Of a stretch of DNA of 64,000 nt, positions 43,290-53,752 are shown in pieces. Position 1 is the stretch's first letter; each line of letters begins with the position of its first letter. The stretch spans positions 37,076,001-37,140,000 of the forward strand of contig CM114272.1 of assembly GCA_050084515.1 (NCBI GenBank), in the 5' to 3' direction. The DNA comes from Blasia pusilla (Eukaryota > Marchantiophyta > Marchantiopsida > Blasiales). The notes beneath the pieces were generated by a model that made no database searches, was not told the DNA's origin, and saw nothing but the letters and a program-made list of their open reading frames with translations. The position numbers and the translations under genes are program-made.

Positions 43290-44190
43290 ACATTCATGAC
43301 GATGGAGTGGTCTTGGAGTACTTGCGTACTCGCAGCGTTGCGAGCATAGTGGATGCTAGAGAGCGAGATCGGATCCTACAACGAGCCAGACGGTTTCGAT
43401 GGGAGGGGACACATGTGTTGCGAGTTTTGGAGGATGGTAGAGTGAGTGTGTTGTCTCATCCTTCGCAGAGAGCATATTTGGTGTTTATGCCCACGAGGAG
43501 TTGTGTCATTTTGGATTGAAGCGGATGTACATCTTGCTCGAGATACAATATTGATGGCGAGGCATGTTGATTGACGTTCAGCAAGCTGTTGCCAGGTGCA
43601 TGGTGTGTGATCGAGTCTGGGCATGGTTTAATACTCTGACTCCACAGTTGCATCCACTTCTGATCATGGGTTTAGGTTATAGATGGAGTTTGGATTTTGT
43701 AGGATCTTTCCTTTGACAGAGCACCATAGTCGTTATATGTTGGTGATAGTCGAGCACGTCTCAAAGTAGATAGAGTTGGTTGCATTGCTTGACAAAGTGA
43801 GTAAGGGAATAGCGTATGCCTTCCTGATCGAGTGTTGAGTTATTACGACGCACCAACTGAGGTGTTGAAAGACTAAGGTACAGAGTTTCGCGGGGAGTTT
43901 CAGGCCTTCTGTGATCAGGCGCTAATCGACCACCGTACCATTTTACGATTATCCAGAGGTAGATGGACTAGCGAAGAGAGTTTTGCAGACGGTGGTGAGA
44001 GGATTATGCAAGTATGGCTTGTAGAGAGGTCACCTAGGAGATTGGGACCTCCAGTTTCCGTGGTTGGCGATGGGATATAGATTCAGCAGGAAACCATCCT
44101 TAGCGTCTTTCTCACCGTATTTGTTGCTTTATGGCCCAGAGCCAGATTTACCTGCGGCCATTCGTTGAGATGTTGGTGAGGTGTTGAACC
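43290..44190 (+). pseudogene. Integrase, copy C
   Basis: LEYLRTRSVASIVDARERDR (43310), a damaged zinc domain, then a core with stops and frameshifts: YRWSLDF region (~43680), a VLKD region (43860), a Glu region near 43955 and YLLLYGPEPDLPA-like residues (44120). It is more decayed than D's integrase. Confidence 0.75.
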
Positions 44191-44500
44191 TTGATGACCC
44201 TGATGTATGGATACGAGCATGTTCTCAAAGGGCTGAGTTGTTCTGAAGAGTGAAGCCCATGGCATTTGAGAACTTGGCGATTGCGCAACATCGGGATACG
44301 TTGAGGTATGCAACTATTATGGGAGGTGGTTATCGACCTACTATCTAGAGGTTTCATCAAGGAGACTATGTCCACTTGCAGCAGACGGCACCTACGACAT
44401 TGGATGTGACTGCAGGGCGCACCATCTTGAGAGTGCATGAGATTTTTCCATCTAGTGTTCTCTTATTGGAGGGACGGGATGGTATGGTTTGGAAGGACCA
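44191..44500 (+). pseudogene. Integrase C-terminal module, copy C (cut by copy D)
   Basis: VLNLDDPDVWIRACSQRA-like residues, then GDYVHLQQTAPTTLDVTAGR, ILRVHEIFP, LEGRDGMVWKD. The reading stops at ACCA (44497-44500), where block A1 of D begins. The missing PHD part is at 29219-28990 on minus. Confidence 0.75.
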
Positions 44501-44983
44501 TGTCACATCAGAGTAGCCGATAGGCCGAGATCTATCATGGATAGGGCGTAGGAGCCAGCAAACTATCTTGAGTGTAACTTTGTCCCACGGTGTTGGATGA
44601 GGTTGAGGATAGGTCCATTGTGTTAGGAACGTCGTTTCTGATAACTTTCATGTTGAGGTCTTTTACAGCCGGGTGACTTGTTGACCAAGTCACCCACCCC
44701 TGGTAACCTGTGCGCGCAGGTTACGAAGGGGAGGGCTATTTTTAGGGGAAGAGCCTTTTGGCTCTTTCCAACCCTATATAAGAGAGTAAGATGGCTTTCC
44801 TAAGCCATCTTTCTCATGTTGGGCCGTTGGAGCACCTCCCTTGTATGTGTGTGAGATAGGACTAGGGTGCTAGCGTTCCGATTCCTTGATAGCACAGGGT
44901 GGACGAGGCTCGATATGCCGATGTAGATTGAGGAGTGGAGTTTTAGGCCGGGTGTGCCATTTTTAATACTCTTTATTTTTACA
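44501..44983 (+). repeat. Terminal block A1, copy D (5' end)
   Basis: 483 bp, TGTCACATC to TTTTTACA, partner of 29799-30281. It has TATATAAG at 44775-44782 and an AT-rich end. It is preceded by ACCA of the target and followed directly by leader DNA; no B block lies at this end. Confidence 0.9.
44775..44782 (+). promoter_or_regulatory. TATA box in block A1, copy D
   Basis: TATATAAG in ACCCTATATAAGAGAG, ~275 bp into A1. The same site occurs in A2. It is a likely promoter for the element transcript. Confidence 0.55.
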
Positions 44984-46190
44984 TGAGAAAGATATAAGGG
45001 GGCTGGTGGGAATTCGTTGTTTGCAGGTAGGTAAGCAAGTTTCCTTGGTCGGGAGCCCGTGGAGACATTGGTTGGCGTCCTATTTGTCAATTTTTATGTT
45101 CGGAAGGCCGTGGGCGGAAGCGCTATCCGTTTTTCTTAGATTTTGGTGGTACAGATTGACGCGGGACAACAGCCGAGTGTAGCGTGCGGTGGGGCGGCGG
45201 GTGTACGCGAGTGAGGGTGTCGTGAGAGAGAAGAAAAGGCAGGTTTGGGTCTTGCAGCCACCGGGGGGCTGTCAAGTAAAGGCGGCTAAGTTAGGTCGCG
45301 AAGGCTAGGGTTAGGGCGACGGCCGCGGACAGCCTGCGAGGGGCGCGGACAGACGGACGAGGGGCGTGGGGCGTGGACAAGTAGACGCGCGAGGGGCACG
45401 GACAAGAGGATGGAGAGAACGGACGGGCAAGGGGCGCGTAAAGGCGGACACCTCCTCCAACTCCCGCATTTACTTCCCCCCCCCCACGCATTTACAAGGG
45501 CCGCATTGGGCCGCGGGCCCCCGGCATTTACAAGCCCGAGATAGGGGATGGAGTTTCCCCCCATCAACGTGGTACAAGCCGAGACATTGGATGTGGGTAA
45601 CGTGGTAAGGAGGTAGGAGTTCGAGGAGGTGGGGCTTGCATACGTGGTTGGGTACTTACATGGTCAAGCTCTACGTGTTTGGGAAGTCGATGTGGATAAT
45701 AGGAGCTTTTTTTGGAATGTGGTGATTTGCGAGCGTGGATGGGATTCGCGACGGGAGTTTGTCAATCATGAGGTTGCCATGTCACATGGGGGAGTGCGTG
45801 TTGATGATGTCGTAGGTTGGAGAGCGATATCAGGTTACCCATTCGAGTCCCTTTTCCCGCATTTGTCGTGTGTGATTGAGTGCTGGGTCACGGGTAGTAG
45901 CTAGTGCTAGGTGGGTGCAGCGATGGTGACGAGTGTAGATTCTTTTCATGTGTAGCATGTTGATGGATATTCGGTGGTTTGCCGCATAGGGGTCGCATGT
46001 ATGACCCAAGAGTGTCGCTAGGTTAGGTGAGTCAGTTGGGAGGCTCATGGTGAGCCCGAGTGTTGAGTGTGCGTGAGGCCGGGTGTGTCATCACGGGATT
46101 GACGTTAGCATAGGTGAGCTAGTGAGGAGTGTGGGAGACTCTCGGTGAGTCTGAGTGCTTGAGCGGGTGAGACAGGGTTATCATCACAGC
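44984..46190 (+). other. Long leader of copy D, no conventional primer site
   Basis: About 1.2 kb between A1 and gag. It starts TGAGAAAGATATAAGG, which matches no tRNA primer-binding site I know. It includes a GC-rich tract (45290-45570) with a C-run. GGAAGCGCTATCC at 45116-45128 and its left flank align with the leader of F (52042-52054 on minus). Open frames (for example 45629-45904) show no domain. Confidence 0.55.
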
Positions 46191-47600
46191 GTTCTTCCAG
46201 GGTTCGGAAGAACGGGGTAGTGCGAGCAATAGTAGTGGTGTGACACGGAGTGGAGTGAGATACCGAGAGGTTACCAGTGAGGAGCTACCTCGACATCCAT
46301 CCGTGGTTGGATCGTCATCACTAGACACTGGGTCGGGTGACGAGATCGTAGACAGAGACAGTAGTACTTGGCAGGAGATGGACGACATGGGCCATCGGGG
46401 CATGCGTAGTTTCTCGGGTGCAGTGGGCACCATCGATTTAGATGATTTTATCCAGGAGTTAGACACGTGGTGCGACTTCCAAGAGATACGGACCCCGACA
46501 CGGTTCAACCCTTTCATGGCATGGAAGGGGTTGTTCCATCACTTTGAGGGTCCTCCGATGGATGACTACATGGAGTTTCGATCACTATATTCAGTAGAGA
46601 TCGATGCCTGGAGGATGTATTGGGCTCCAGGGTATGTGTCCACCACTGGTCGCGAGGCATATGATGCGATTGTGAGAGGAGAGAGACCCACACCATCAGC
46701 CCGGAGACTAGATGGAGAGGAGGGTAGTGAGACAGGCGATGTGGCAGAGACCTATGGTGGTAGAGGGCCACCCAGCTTCAACCCCACAGTGCAGTTCTTC
46801 TGACAGTTGGGGAAGAGCTACCAGGGCGCACCGACAAGCTGAAGAGTCTACAGGATTTTCAGCGATGATCGGGTGAGAGTATGAGAGAGGCATTCACACG
46901 CATCAGGAGGATGATCATTGCTACGTTTAGAGTGAGTGAGGCGCTGTCAGTCCAATATTGATACGGGGTTTTGGACCGAGAACTACGGAGGAGAGTCCGA
47001 GATGCGGTGCTGATTCACACAGCGAAGCCCACATTGAAGGTGGTCTTTGAGTTGTCTGAGCATATTGAGCTCAACATGAGTGAGGAGTAGGTAGTGACCG
47101 CTGGATTTTCTCGAGAGTCGACGGGTCCACGAGCGACGCTGACCCCACAGGTGCCACAGCAAGCACCACTACCACGGGAGCGGGCTAGTGTGCCCAGAGA
47201 GCAGGGCGGGTACCGTGAGCCTATGAGGCAACGACCCGTACCTTCATATATTTCCCAGCAGGGACCGATGTGGTCTTGTTGGACGTGTGGAGGGACCCAT
47301 AGGCAGAGAGATTGCCCACAGCATGGGAGAGGACCACCAGCGCCTCCGATTGCTCAGGAGCCACAGAGGATGGTCCCACCACAACACTAGTATGACTATT
47401 GCCACAGATATGGTCACACTAGGGATAGATATTTGGACCTTCGCCGAGGGGCACGTCCAGAGGTAGGCCAAGGGCCTGGGGGCGGTCGTCTTGGAGGAGG
47501 TTGGGGAGTCAGAGGAGATGGAGCAAGAGCACCAGAGCCGCCACTTCTCTCACGCATCGATCAGTTGGAGTAGAGGATTGCTGCCATGACGATGATGCAA
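46191..47600 (+). pseudogene. Gag with zinc knuckle, copy D
   Basis: 46240-46803: SFSGAVGTIDLDDFIQELDT, FNPFMAWKGLFHHFEGPPMD, then a TGA and a frame break, then a capsid-like helical region. 47094-47390: a proline-rich stretch, CWTCGGTHRQRDC (a CX2CX3HX4C knuckle, one residue short of the usual) at ~47278-47318, and a second relic (YCHRYGHTRDR). A Gly/Arg-rich stretch follows. It is the only copy with a readable knuckle. Confidence 0.8.
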
Positions 47601-48530
47601 CTTAGGGAAGGCACGGAGCTGCGAGCAGCTAGTGTGACTCCAACTTCTACCTCTTACCCTGACCCAGGTGAGGATCTCACCAGTATGGGATTTATATGTA
47701 GTGCAGCCCACGTTGAGGCAGTTGCAGTGGTGACTCGGGGTGTTGCGAGAGGCAACGAGCCATCGAGAGGTGGAGTTGAGATTGACCCACCAGAGGGGAC
47801 CGATGGGCGGCGGGCCAGGGTTCCACAGTCATTCACATTGTCGGAGGCACTACACACACCATCTATGGTGCCTTGACGACCAGCAGTGCCTACAGCTCAA
47901 GCACCTACGTCGACCTCACGAGGAGTTGGAGTGACAACTCCTATGCCGGCTTGAGTGGAGTCAGTGTCGACCATAGTGCTGGAGGTGGCCACCAGAGTGA
48001 GTCAGACTCCACTATTTTCCGCCATAGAGTTGGCGACGTTGGGAGTTGGACCAGCTGAGGTGCTCCGGTTGGCCGCCACGTTGTGTGAGCATGGAGAGAT
48101 GACTGCTTCTTGTTCAGAGGTAGTTGAGGAGGTGGTGGACTTGCCCTCAGAGCCGGTGCTCGGGACGTTCCCCACCGAGTCATGGCATGCGGCGGCGGCG
48201 GAGTTGGTAGATATGCCAGCTCGATCGGCCATAGAGCGAGCAATGGTGACACCTGGAGAAGTGTTACTGGATAACCGAGCTGGAGTATTTCGCTTGGTTA
48301 GTCCGACATGGAAAGTATACCACCCGCAGCGCATCCTACTTGATTCGGGAGCGCAACCCTTGATGTTAGGGAAGGCGGCGTGCTTAGCGTTGGGTTTACA
48401 GAAGGCCGACATTGAGCCTTGTCCCTTCCAGATACAAACCTCGATTGGGGGTGTGTCACCCACACAGTATATGACTCGACACAAGATAGGTGTCAGAGTC
48501 CACCCAGAGCATGAGACGGATAGTGCATGG
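47601..48530 (+). pseudogene. Aspartic protease region, copy D
   Basis: 47955-48551: SAIELATLGVGPAEVLRLAA, VVDLPSEPVLGTFPTESWHA, then RILLDSGAQPLMLGKAACLA (active site DSGA, ~48345) and YMTRHKIGVRVHPEHETDS. This is a retropepsin with a ~120-residue upstream extension shared by B and C. Confidence 0.75.
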
Positions 48531-49190
48531 TGCGCACACGTGCGATTATGACACCTGCTGAGTCGTACGATGTGTTGGTGGGGAGTACAGTGTTATATCC
48601 CCTAAGATTCATCCTTGACTTCTGGGAGGAGACCGTTGCTTATCGGACAGGGTGGCGGTCAGGTGACGGCCGGATGAGTCGATTACCGTCGCTTTTGGGG
48701 CGAGGTGGTCGATCACGAGGCGAGTCTGTGACCACGTTGGCGGCTTTCACAAGTAGTGTTAGCTGGCCAGGAGAGTTGTTGGAGGGGAACGCACATGCGG
48801 AGGATGTCCCAGTAGCGGATAGTCCCACAGAGAGACAGGCCATGGCGGGTGTCTCTTCCCATGTTGGCAAGACCTCTTCACCATTGTGGGGTACGACTCG
48901 AGAGCTACAGAGGAGTGTCGACGACCTCGTGAGGCAGGCGTGGAGTCATGCTTTTATCCCAGAGCACCGAGAGTCATGTGGCGATCGGGCCCTTGGAGTG
49001 GAGATGTTGACCCCACTGGATACCACACCCGTTGTGTGGCAGTGCCCAGATGAGGGTGTTAGGGTGTTAGATCTCTTCGGAGGGATTAGCACTGGATTGG
49101 CTGCAGTATTGCAAGCGGGCATACGGGTGCATTAGTACCTTTATGTGGAGAGAGATGAGACCGCGCGGCGCGAGTATCATTAGGTCACGT
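48527..49190 (+). pseudogene. Linker and DNMT motif I, copy D
   Basis: Open 48527-49135 (202 codons). ESYDVLVGSTVLYPLRFILD and FWEETVAYRTGW, a linker, LDTTPVVWQ, then VLDLFGGISTGLAAVLQAGI (motif I, AdoMet binding, ~49065-49125). After a TAG comes YLYVERDETARREY, and the homology ends near 49190 at the inversion joint. Motifs VI-X of the same element are at 34228 on minus. Confidence 0.8.
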
Positions 49191-50040
49191 GGCGAGATTG
49201 GTCTAGAGATATCCTGAGAAGGCGCCTATCAATTGAGTGCCATCTTAATCTGTAGGAGGCTGACTCCTCCCAATAACCCAATAAAAACTCCATCGGGTAT
49301 AACACTGCTCCACCAACCAAGACGTTGTAGGACTCTATATCGGTCACTATCGCCTTGGCTCGCAGCACGGACTCATTTGTAGGATGTTTGGGGCGAATCC
49401 TCACCACGACCTCATGTCGGGTGCTATACAGTGTGGTACTTGCTCCACCCATGGATGTCTATATCTGAAATGGACAATGCTCCACATCGGCTCTCGTCAA
49501 GCCCAATCCTCTGAATGCAACTTTCCCCAACATGAGGGGTTGCGCTCCTGAATCCAACAAGAGGCATTGCCGACTAAAATCTCTACCTCTGGACTCACCA
49601 ACTCTAAGATCTCTTCCCGGTTATCTAGCAAAACAACACCAGGAGAAGCCATGGCACGTTCTATCGTGGGTCTAGTGGGCATCTTTGCCATTCTAGCAAC
49701 CGCAGCCTCCCATGAATCTGACGTGGACGGCCCGAGCATCCGCTCCAAGGGCAGGTCCATCACCTCCTCTGCAATCTCCTCTCAACATGATGCAAGAACT
49801 CAAACTCCACACTCACATAGTGTAGCGGCCAGCAATAACACCTCGGCGGACGTACCTCCCAATGTCATAACATCGGAAGCAGAAAATAGCGGAGCACGGT
49901 ACACCATCGTGTTCGCCCCCAACATCAAACTTGACACATGCTCCTCTTGAGCATCAGTAATAGGAGTCGTCGCACTCATTTTTTCCATCGCCCTCCATGC
50001 CTGCACACCAATAACATCATCAACTCCTGGAACTCTGATC
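49191..50040 (-). pseudogene. Protease region and linker, copy C
   Basis: Minus-strand frames: 50006-49800 (YRAPLFSASDVMTLGGTSAE), 49763-49497 (MDLPLERMLGPSTSDSWEAA, VVLLDNREEILELV), then the DSGA region in a shifted frame (LDSGAQPLMLGK as relic), then 49452-49180 (TTLYSTRHEVVVRIRPKHPT, VLVGGAVLYPMEFLLGYWEE). It ends near 49200, where the plus-strand linker at 34229 would continue. Confidence 0.8.
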
Positions 50041-50590
50041 AGGACCCATCGATGGGATCCTCATTGCCTCAAACAACGTGAAAGACTAAGGAAGCTAGTC
50101 TATTTCCTGGCTTCCCCTTAGTGTGGATCCAACTTTGCGAGTGCTCCACACGTAACAACCGCAACGGCCTCCATCTGGGGCAACCCCACACATCCAACCA
50201 AGATCCTCCATATCTCTGACGGCTCCATAAGACGTCGATGCCACGGATCCGGCATCGGGTAACCTCAATGCCATAGCGATAATCTGTTGTTGTAGCTGCT
50301 GTTTCTGACCATCCATCCCAACCTCACGCCCGGCGTCTCCCTCAATACGTCTAGGTGGTGGGACTCTATCTCCTCCACGAGCAACTCCTCCACCACCCCC
50401 TCGGGTGAATCCAACTCCTCGTCCTCCAACGAGACCACCTAGTGCACGATCTCTAGGCCCACCCAGGCTGACAACTCGCTCTGGTATCCTCTTTGGCCCT
50501 CGGTCCGGACGTAACTTAGGGTGCAAGCTGAAACACCTCCAACATGTATGACCGTACCTCTGATAATAGTCACACTGATAATCTCATGGT
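50041..50590 (-). pseudogene. Gag C-terminal part, copy C
   Basis: Minus 50580-50095: a knuckle relic (CDYYQRYGHTCWRC), a Gly/Arg-rich stretch (RGVGFTRGGGGGVARGGDR), QKQQLQQQIIAMALRLPDAG and YGAVRDMEDLGWMCGV. These match the end of Gag in copy B (5010-5400). Upstream Gag is missing, so C is 5'-truncated here, where copy E begins on the plus strand. Confidence 0.75.
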
Positions 50591-50592
50591 AT

Positions 50593-50922
50593 TGTAGGGC
50601 ACACCATCTTGAGATTGCGTGAGATTTTGCCATTTGGTGTTCTCTTATTGGAGAGACACATTTGGTGTTCTCTTATGGTATGGTTTGGAAGGACCATGTG
50701 CATAACTGTGCGCCATATTATCTTCCGAACATTGATGGTACATTTGATCCGAGCTTATCAGTAGTTTCTGCACGCTTGCAGTGTATGTTGTGTGGTTTTG
50801 CCCATGGCGCAACCACTATGCTAGTTTGTGATGGGTGTTCGAGAGGATGGCATATGGCATGTCTGACGCCACCTCTCACTAGGGTTCCAGAGGAACGATG
50901 GATGTGTCCCAGATGTACATAG
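50593..50922 (+). pseudogene. PHD finger module, copy E (best preserved)
   Basis: 50662-50922 is open: MVWKDHVHNCAPYYLPNIDG, then a complete PHD finger: CMLCG, LVCDGCSRGWHMACLTPP, RWMCPRCT and stop. All eight zinc ligands (Cys4-His-Cys3) and the Trp are present. A short duplication (ATTTGGTGTTCTCTTAT, 50634 and 50661) disrupts the upstream integrase module, which starts at ~50593. Only this 3' end of the element remains. Confidence 0.85.
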
Positions 50923-51104
50923 TGTAGGTAGTTCTAGATTCTGACTCGTCTCTGTGACATGGATGCCAAGAAGGCGACTAACGATGGGGCCACTTGAGCA
51001 CTCGGCCTTTTTGCTCTTAGCGTCCGAGAGATATATATCATGGTAGGTAGGGATAGATGGCTATCTGGAGTTAGAGGGATCTAACCACTAGCTAGGGGGG
51101 ACCA
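50923..51104 (+). other. 3' UTR and G-rich tract, copy E
   Basis: Noncoding DNA including ACTAACGATGGGGCCAC, found also after the PHD in copies A and B, and the tract GCTAGGGGGGACCA just before block B1. Confidence 0.6.
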
Positions 51105-51231
51105 TTGGAGATATTTTGGTACTTCTTGTCTCGTTGTTTGGATGCCATGAGTTAGCATTGGATCATGCGTGTTTTTGTGTATGTTTGTCGACAGCGATGT
51201 ATGTTGTGTAGTGATGTCCATACGCACGACA
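51105..51231 (+). repeat. Terminal block B1, copy E
   Basis: 127 bp, TTGGAGATATTTTGG to ACGCACGACA, same type as in B and C. Two bases (ac) separate it from A2. Confidence 0.8.
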
Positions 51232-51233
51232 AC

Positions 51234-51590
51234 TGTCACGAATTTTTAGGATAGATCAGAGAGATTTGGTAGAGAGCCTTTGCGAGTAGAGAAGGACAAG
51301 CTCAGGAGGTCAAGGATGACCTACTGAGGTCCCGGAAAACTGAGAGAACTCTCAGGTACCCCTTTTTTGGCTCATTTGGAGCCATATAGATAACTTAATA
51401 TTTTGGGTAAGTTTCCATATTTTCTAGAGTTTACTTTCCAGTTTGGGAAGTGGTCCTTGACCCGTTACAGTAGGTCAAGAGCCAAGGAGGTGACATGCGG
51501 GCATAGGTTACCGAGGAAAGAGTTTGGGAGCGGGAAGGGGATATACCTCAAGGAGAGAGAGCTTGAGAGTTCATTCTCTCTTTGTAAAAT
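51234..51590 (+). repeat. Terminal block A2 (type 3, truncated), copy E
   Basis: It starts TGTCACGAATTTTTAGG and follows the type-3 A block of copy C for ~350 bp. It then leaves the homology at CATTCTCTCTTTGT. Its inverted partner is 52238-52679. Confidence 0.75.
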
Positions 51591-52237
51591 AAGGTGATGG
51601 TGGACCGTTGACGGTGACGATGGAGTGTGGAACGTCAACGGTGACTGTTAAAGACGACGGCCGTTGCCGGCGCGGCGGCTGGTTTAGGGTTTGAAAAATT
51701 TTACCCTAAAAATCGCCTAACAATGGCAATTTTGCAAAATTGGCCATTACTTTTTGCTCGTAGCTCCAAATTACGCACCGTCTATTGCACAGCGTGCAAA
51801 ACTTCACAATCTATGATGGCGTTAAACAATATTTTGAATCGGACCTTCCAATCAAAAATTACGGGGATTTTTGTAAATCCCAACATCTCTTCTCCTATCG
51901 AAATTTTGGCAACGCTTCCAGGCTGATTTCTCCCAACGAAAATGTGAAATCTGTGAAAATACAAATCAGCAAGCTACATGGTGCTCTTAAGAGCACTGGC
52001 ATGGGGCAACCCGCCTCCATACTCAATCCTTATCTGAAATTGGGTAGCGCTTCCACGCGCCACTCTCTCGACACGAAAAATCAACACACAAACATCAAAA
52101 TATCGCGGCTCTTACTCCCGTGAGCACTCCCTTGAGCCATGAAGTGGGGAATACGGTCCGCAACCTGCACCAAACATCGAGCAACGAGCGAGCTCCCCCA
52201 TGAAGCTATCTCATCCTCTCATTCTCTCTTTGTAAAA
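51591..52237 (-). other. Probable leader of 5' end F
   Basis: On the minus strand this follows block A1 of F directly. GGAAGCGCTACCC (52054-52042) and ~30 bases before it align with the leader of copy D. A 22-bp direct repeat (TTCTCTCTTTGTAAAATAAGGT) occurs at both edges. No coding domain. Confidence 0.45.
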
Positions 52238-52679
52238 TAAGGTCAAATCACTCTCACATGTCTCTCTCAATGTCAAACCAAACCCACTCTCCTAATGAGA
52301 GGCTTGGGTTACACTCAAAAGGCAAGGGACCATAGTTCCTTCGCCTCGTGTTAAGAGGTTCAACAAAAAAGAAAATAAACTCTCAAGCTCTCTCTCCTCG
52401 GTAACCTATCCTCGTAGGTCACCTCCTTGGCTCTTGACCTGCTGTAGAAGATCAAGGGCCATTTCCCAAAGTGGATAGTCAACTCTATCAAACATGGAAA
52501 CTTACCCAAAATAGTAAATTTCTCTATATGGCTCCAAATGAGCCAAAACGAAGGGAAAACCTGCACTCTCAGGTTTTCCAGGACCTCGGTAGGTCATCCT
52601 CAACCTCTTAAGCCTGTCCTCCTCTACTCTTGAAGGCACTCTACGAGATCTCTCTGATCTATCCTAAAAAGTCGTGACA
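52238..52679 (-). repeat. Terminal block A1 (type 3), 5' end F
   Basis: Minus strand TGTCACGACTTTTTAGG (52679) down to GAGTGATTTGA, homologous to A2 of copy C. The DNA outside 52679 is unrelated AT-rich sequence, so this is an element 5' terminus facing copy E. It is followed by leader DNA, not by a B block. Confidence 0.65.
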
Positions 52680-53729
52680 CTTTTTATGAAGGGGATAGTG
52701 ATCTTTAAGTTCAACCTTGGAGCTTGTGCATATTCTTCAATAATCTCCCCTATAAATTTCTTAACATTGTGCACCTCCATTCATTCTAAAAAATGGTTAG
52801 ACTTAAATATCCTTTAATTGAAATTTCCTTCATTTTTATGAAAGATTATTCAATATATTATTTTCATTTTTCCTCTCCCAAAATAAATCATATGTTTTGG
52901 CCTTCATATTCTACCTTTAACCTCCCTCCATCTATGAAAGTTAGATCCACATTAATGATTTCCCCACTGTATTGCTATTGTGGCATCAACTCACACGCGT
53001 ACAATCTAAAAAAAAGCCCTATTACTTGAAAGCAAGACTTAGTCCTATCCAACACTGCAAATTGGGGATTTTTTACACAATTTGAGATTAAGACTTACTC
53101 TTGCCCATCCCTCTACATTAGCTACAATACACTCTTAGTCTTACATTCATTATTTTTTTTTCTTTGCATTGGAGTGTTCTATGGAGATACGTTGATAAAC
53201 TAAGAAACAAATGGATTTTCCCGATTTGAACTTGAAAATTCTTATGATGGTAAAGTGCTTAGATTTTGAACCTATGTGATGTGGACGCTATACAAGTTTT
53301 CCATCAACAAGGTGTGATCTCATGCATGCCCAGTTTGTAAAGTGAAATGAAGACGCTCTTATTGTAAATATGCTAAATATTCTTCACACTTGTAAATTGA
53401 CTTTCCATTAATTTCTTTCCTTAAAATATCACGGATGCATGGAATTGGATGGTAATGAAATTCTTTGTCCAAATCCCACTAGAAGAAATAAAAAATGTTT
53501 ACAACTAAAAGTGCTCCCAAACAATGATTTTTTTTCTACCACCTTTTGCTTATAAAGGGTTTCATATCTCATTTAGCCCTTTAAAAATGATCGATTATGT
53601 TAATGGGTAGCTTTAGCTATATATCTATACATAAACATAATATTCTACATAATAAATAAATAAGACCACTAAATTTTAAATTAATCTTAATAAAATGATT
53701 AAAATAATAATTAAGAATACATTAAAAGT

Positions 53730-53752
53730 GGGGGAGGGAGGGGAGGGGGAGG
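53730..53752 (+). repeat. G-quadruplex-like tract
   Basis: Four or more runs of G (GGGGG, GGG, GGGG, GGGGG) separated by single A in an AT-rich setting. Confidence 0.6.

Larger units (their letters stand above)
28050..50590. mobile_element. Nested complex: copy D inside copy C, rearranged by inversion
   Basis: Pieces of two DNMT/PHD gypsy copies lie here in mixed orientation. C pieces are 28050-29219 (minus: PHD, B1, A2, B2), 34229-44500 (plus: DNMT to integrase) and 49191-50590 (minus: gag, protease). D pieces are 44501-49190 (plus: A1, leader, gag, protease, DNMT start) and 29220-34228 (minus: DNMT end to PHD, B1, A2, RT piece, B2). Inverting 34229-49190 gives one linear C with D inserted in its integrase C-terminal region and ACCA on both sides (44497-44500 and, on minus, 29219-29216). 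The reconstruction is inference; the junction sequences are seen. Confidence 0.7.

Noticed and set aside
28050-51231. DIRS/Ngaro element suggested by split repeats
   Set aside because: No tyrosine recombinase was seen; the HHCC zinc domain and DDE core with GPY module are clearly Ty3/gypsy. Only the repeat layout resembles DIRS-order elements.
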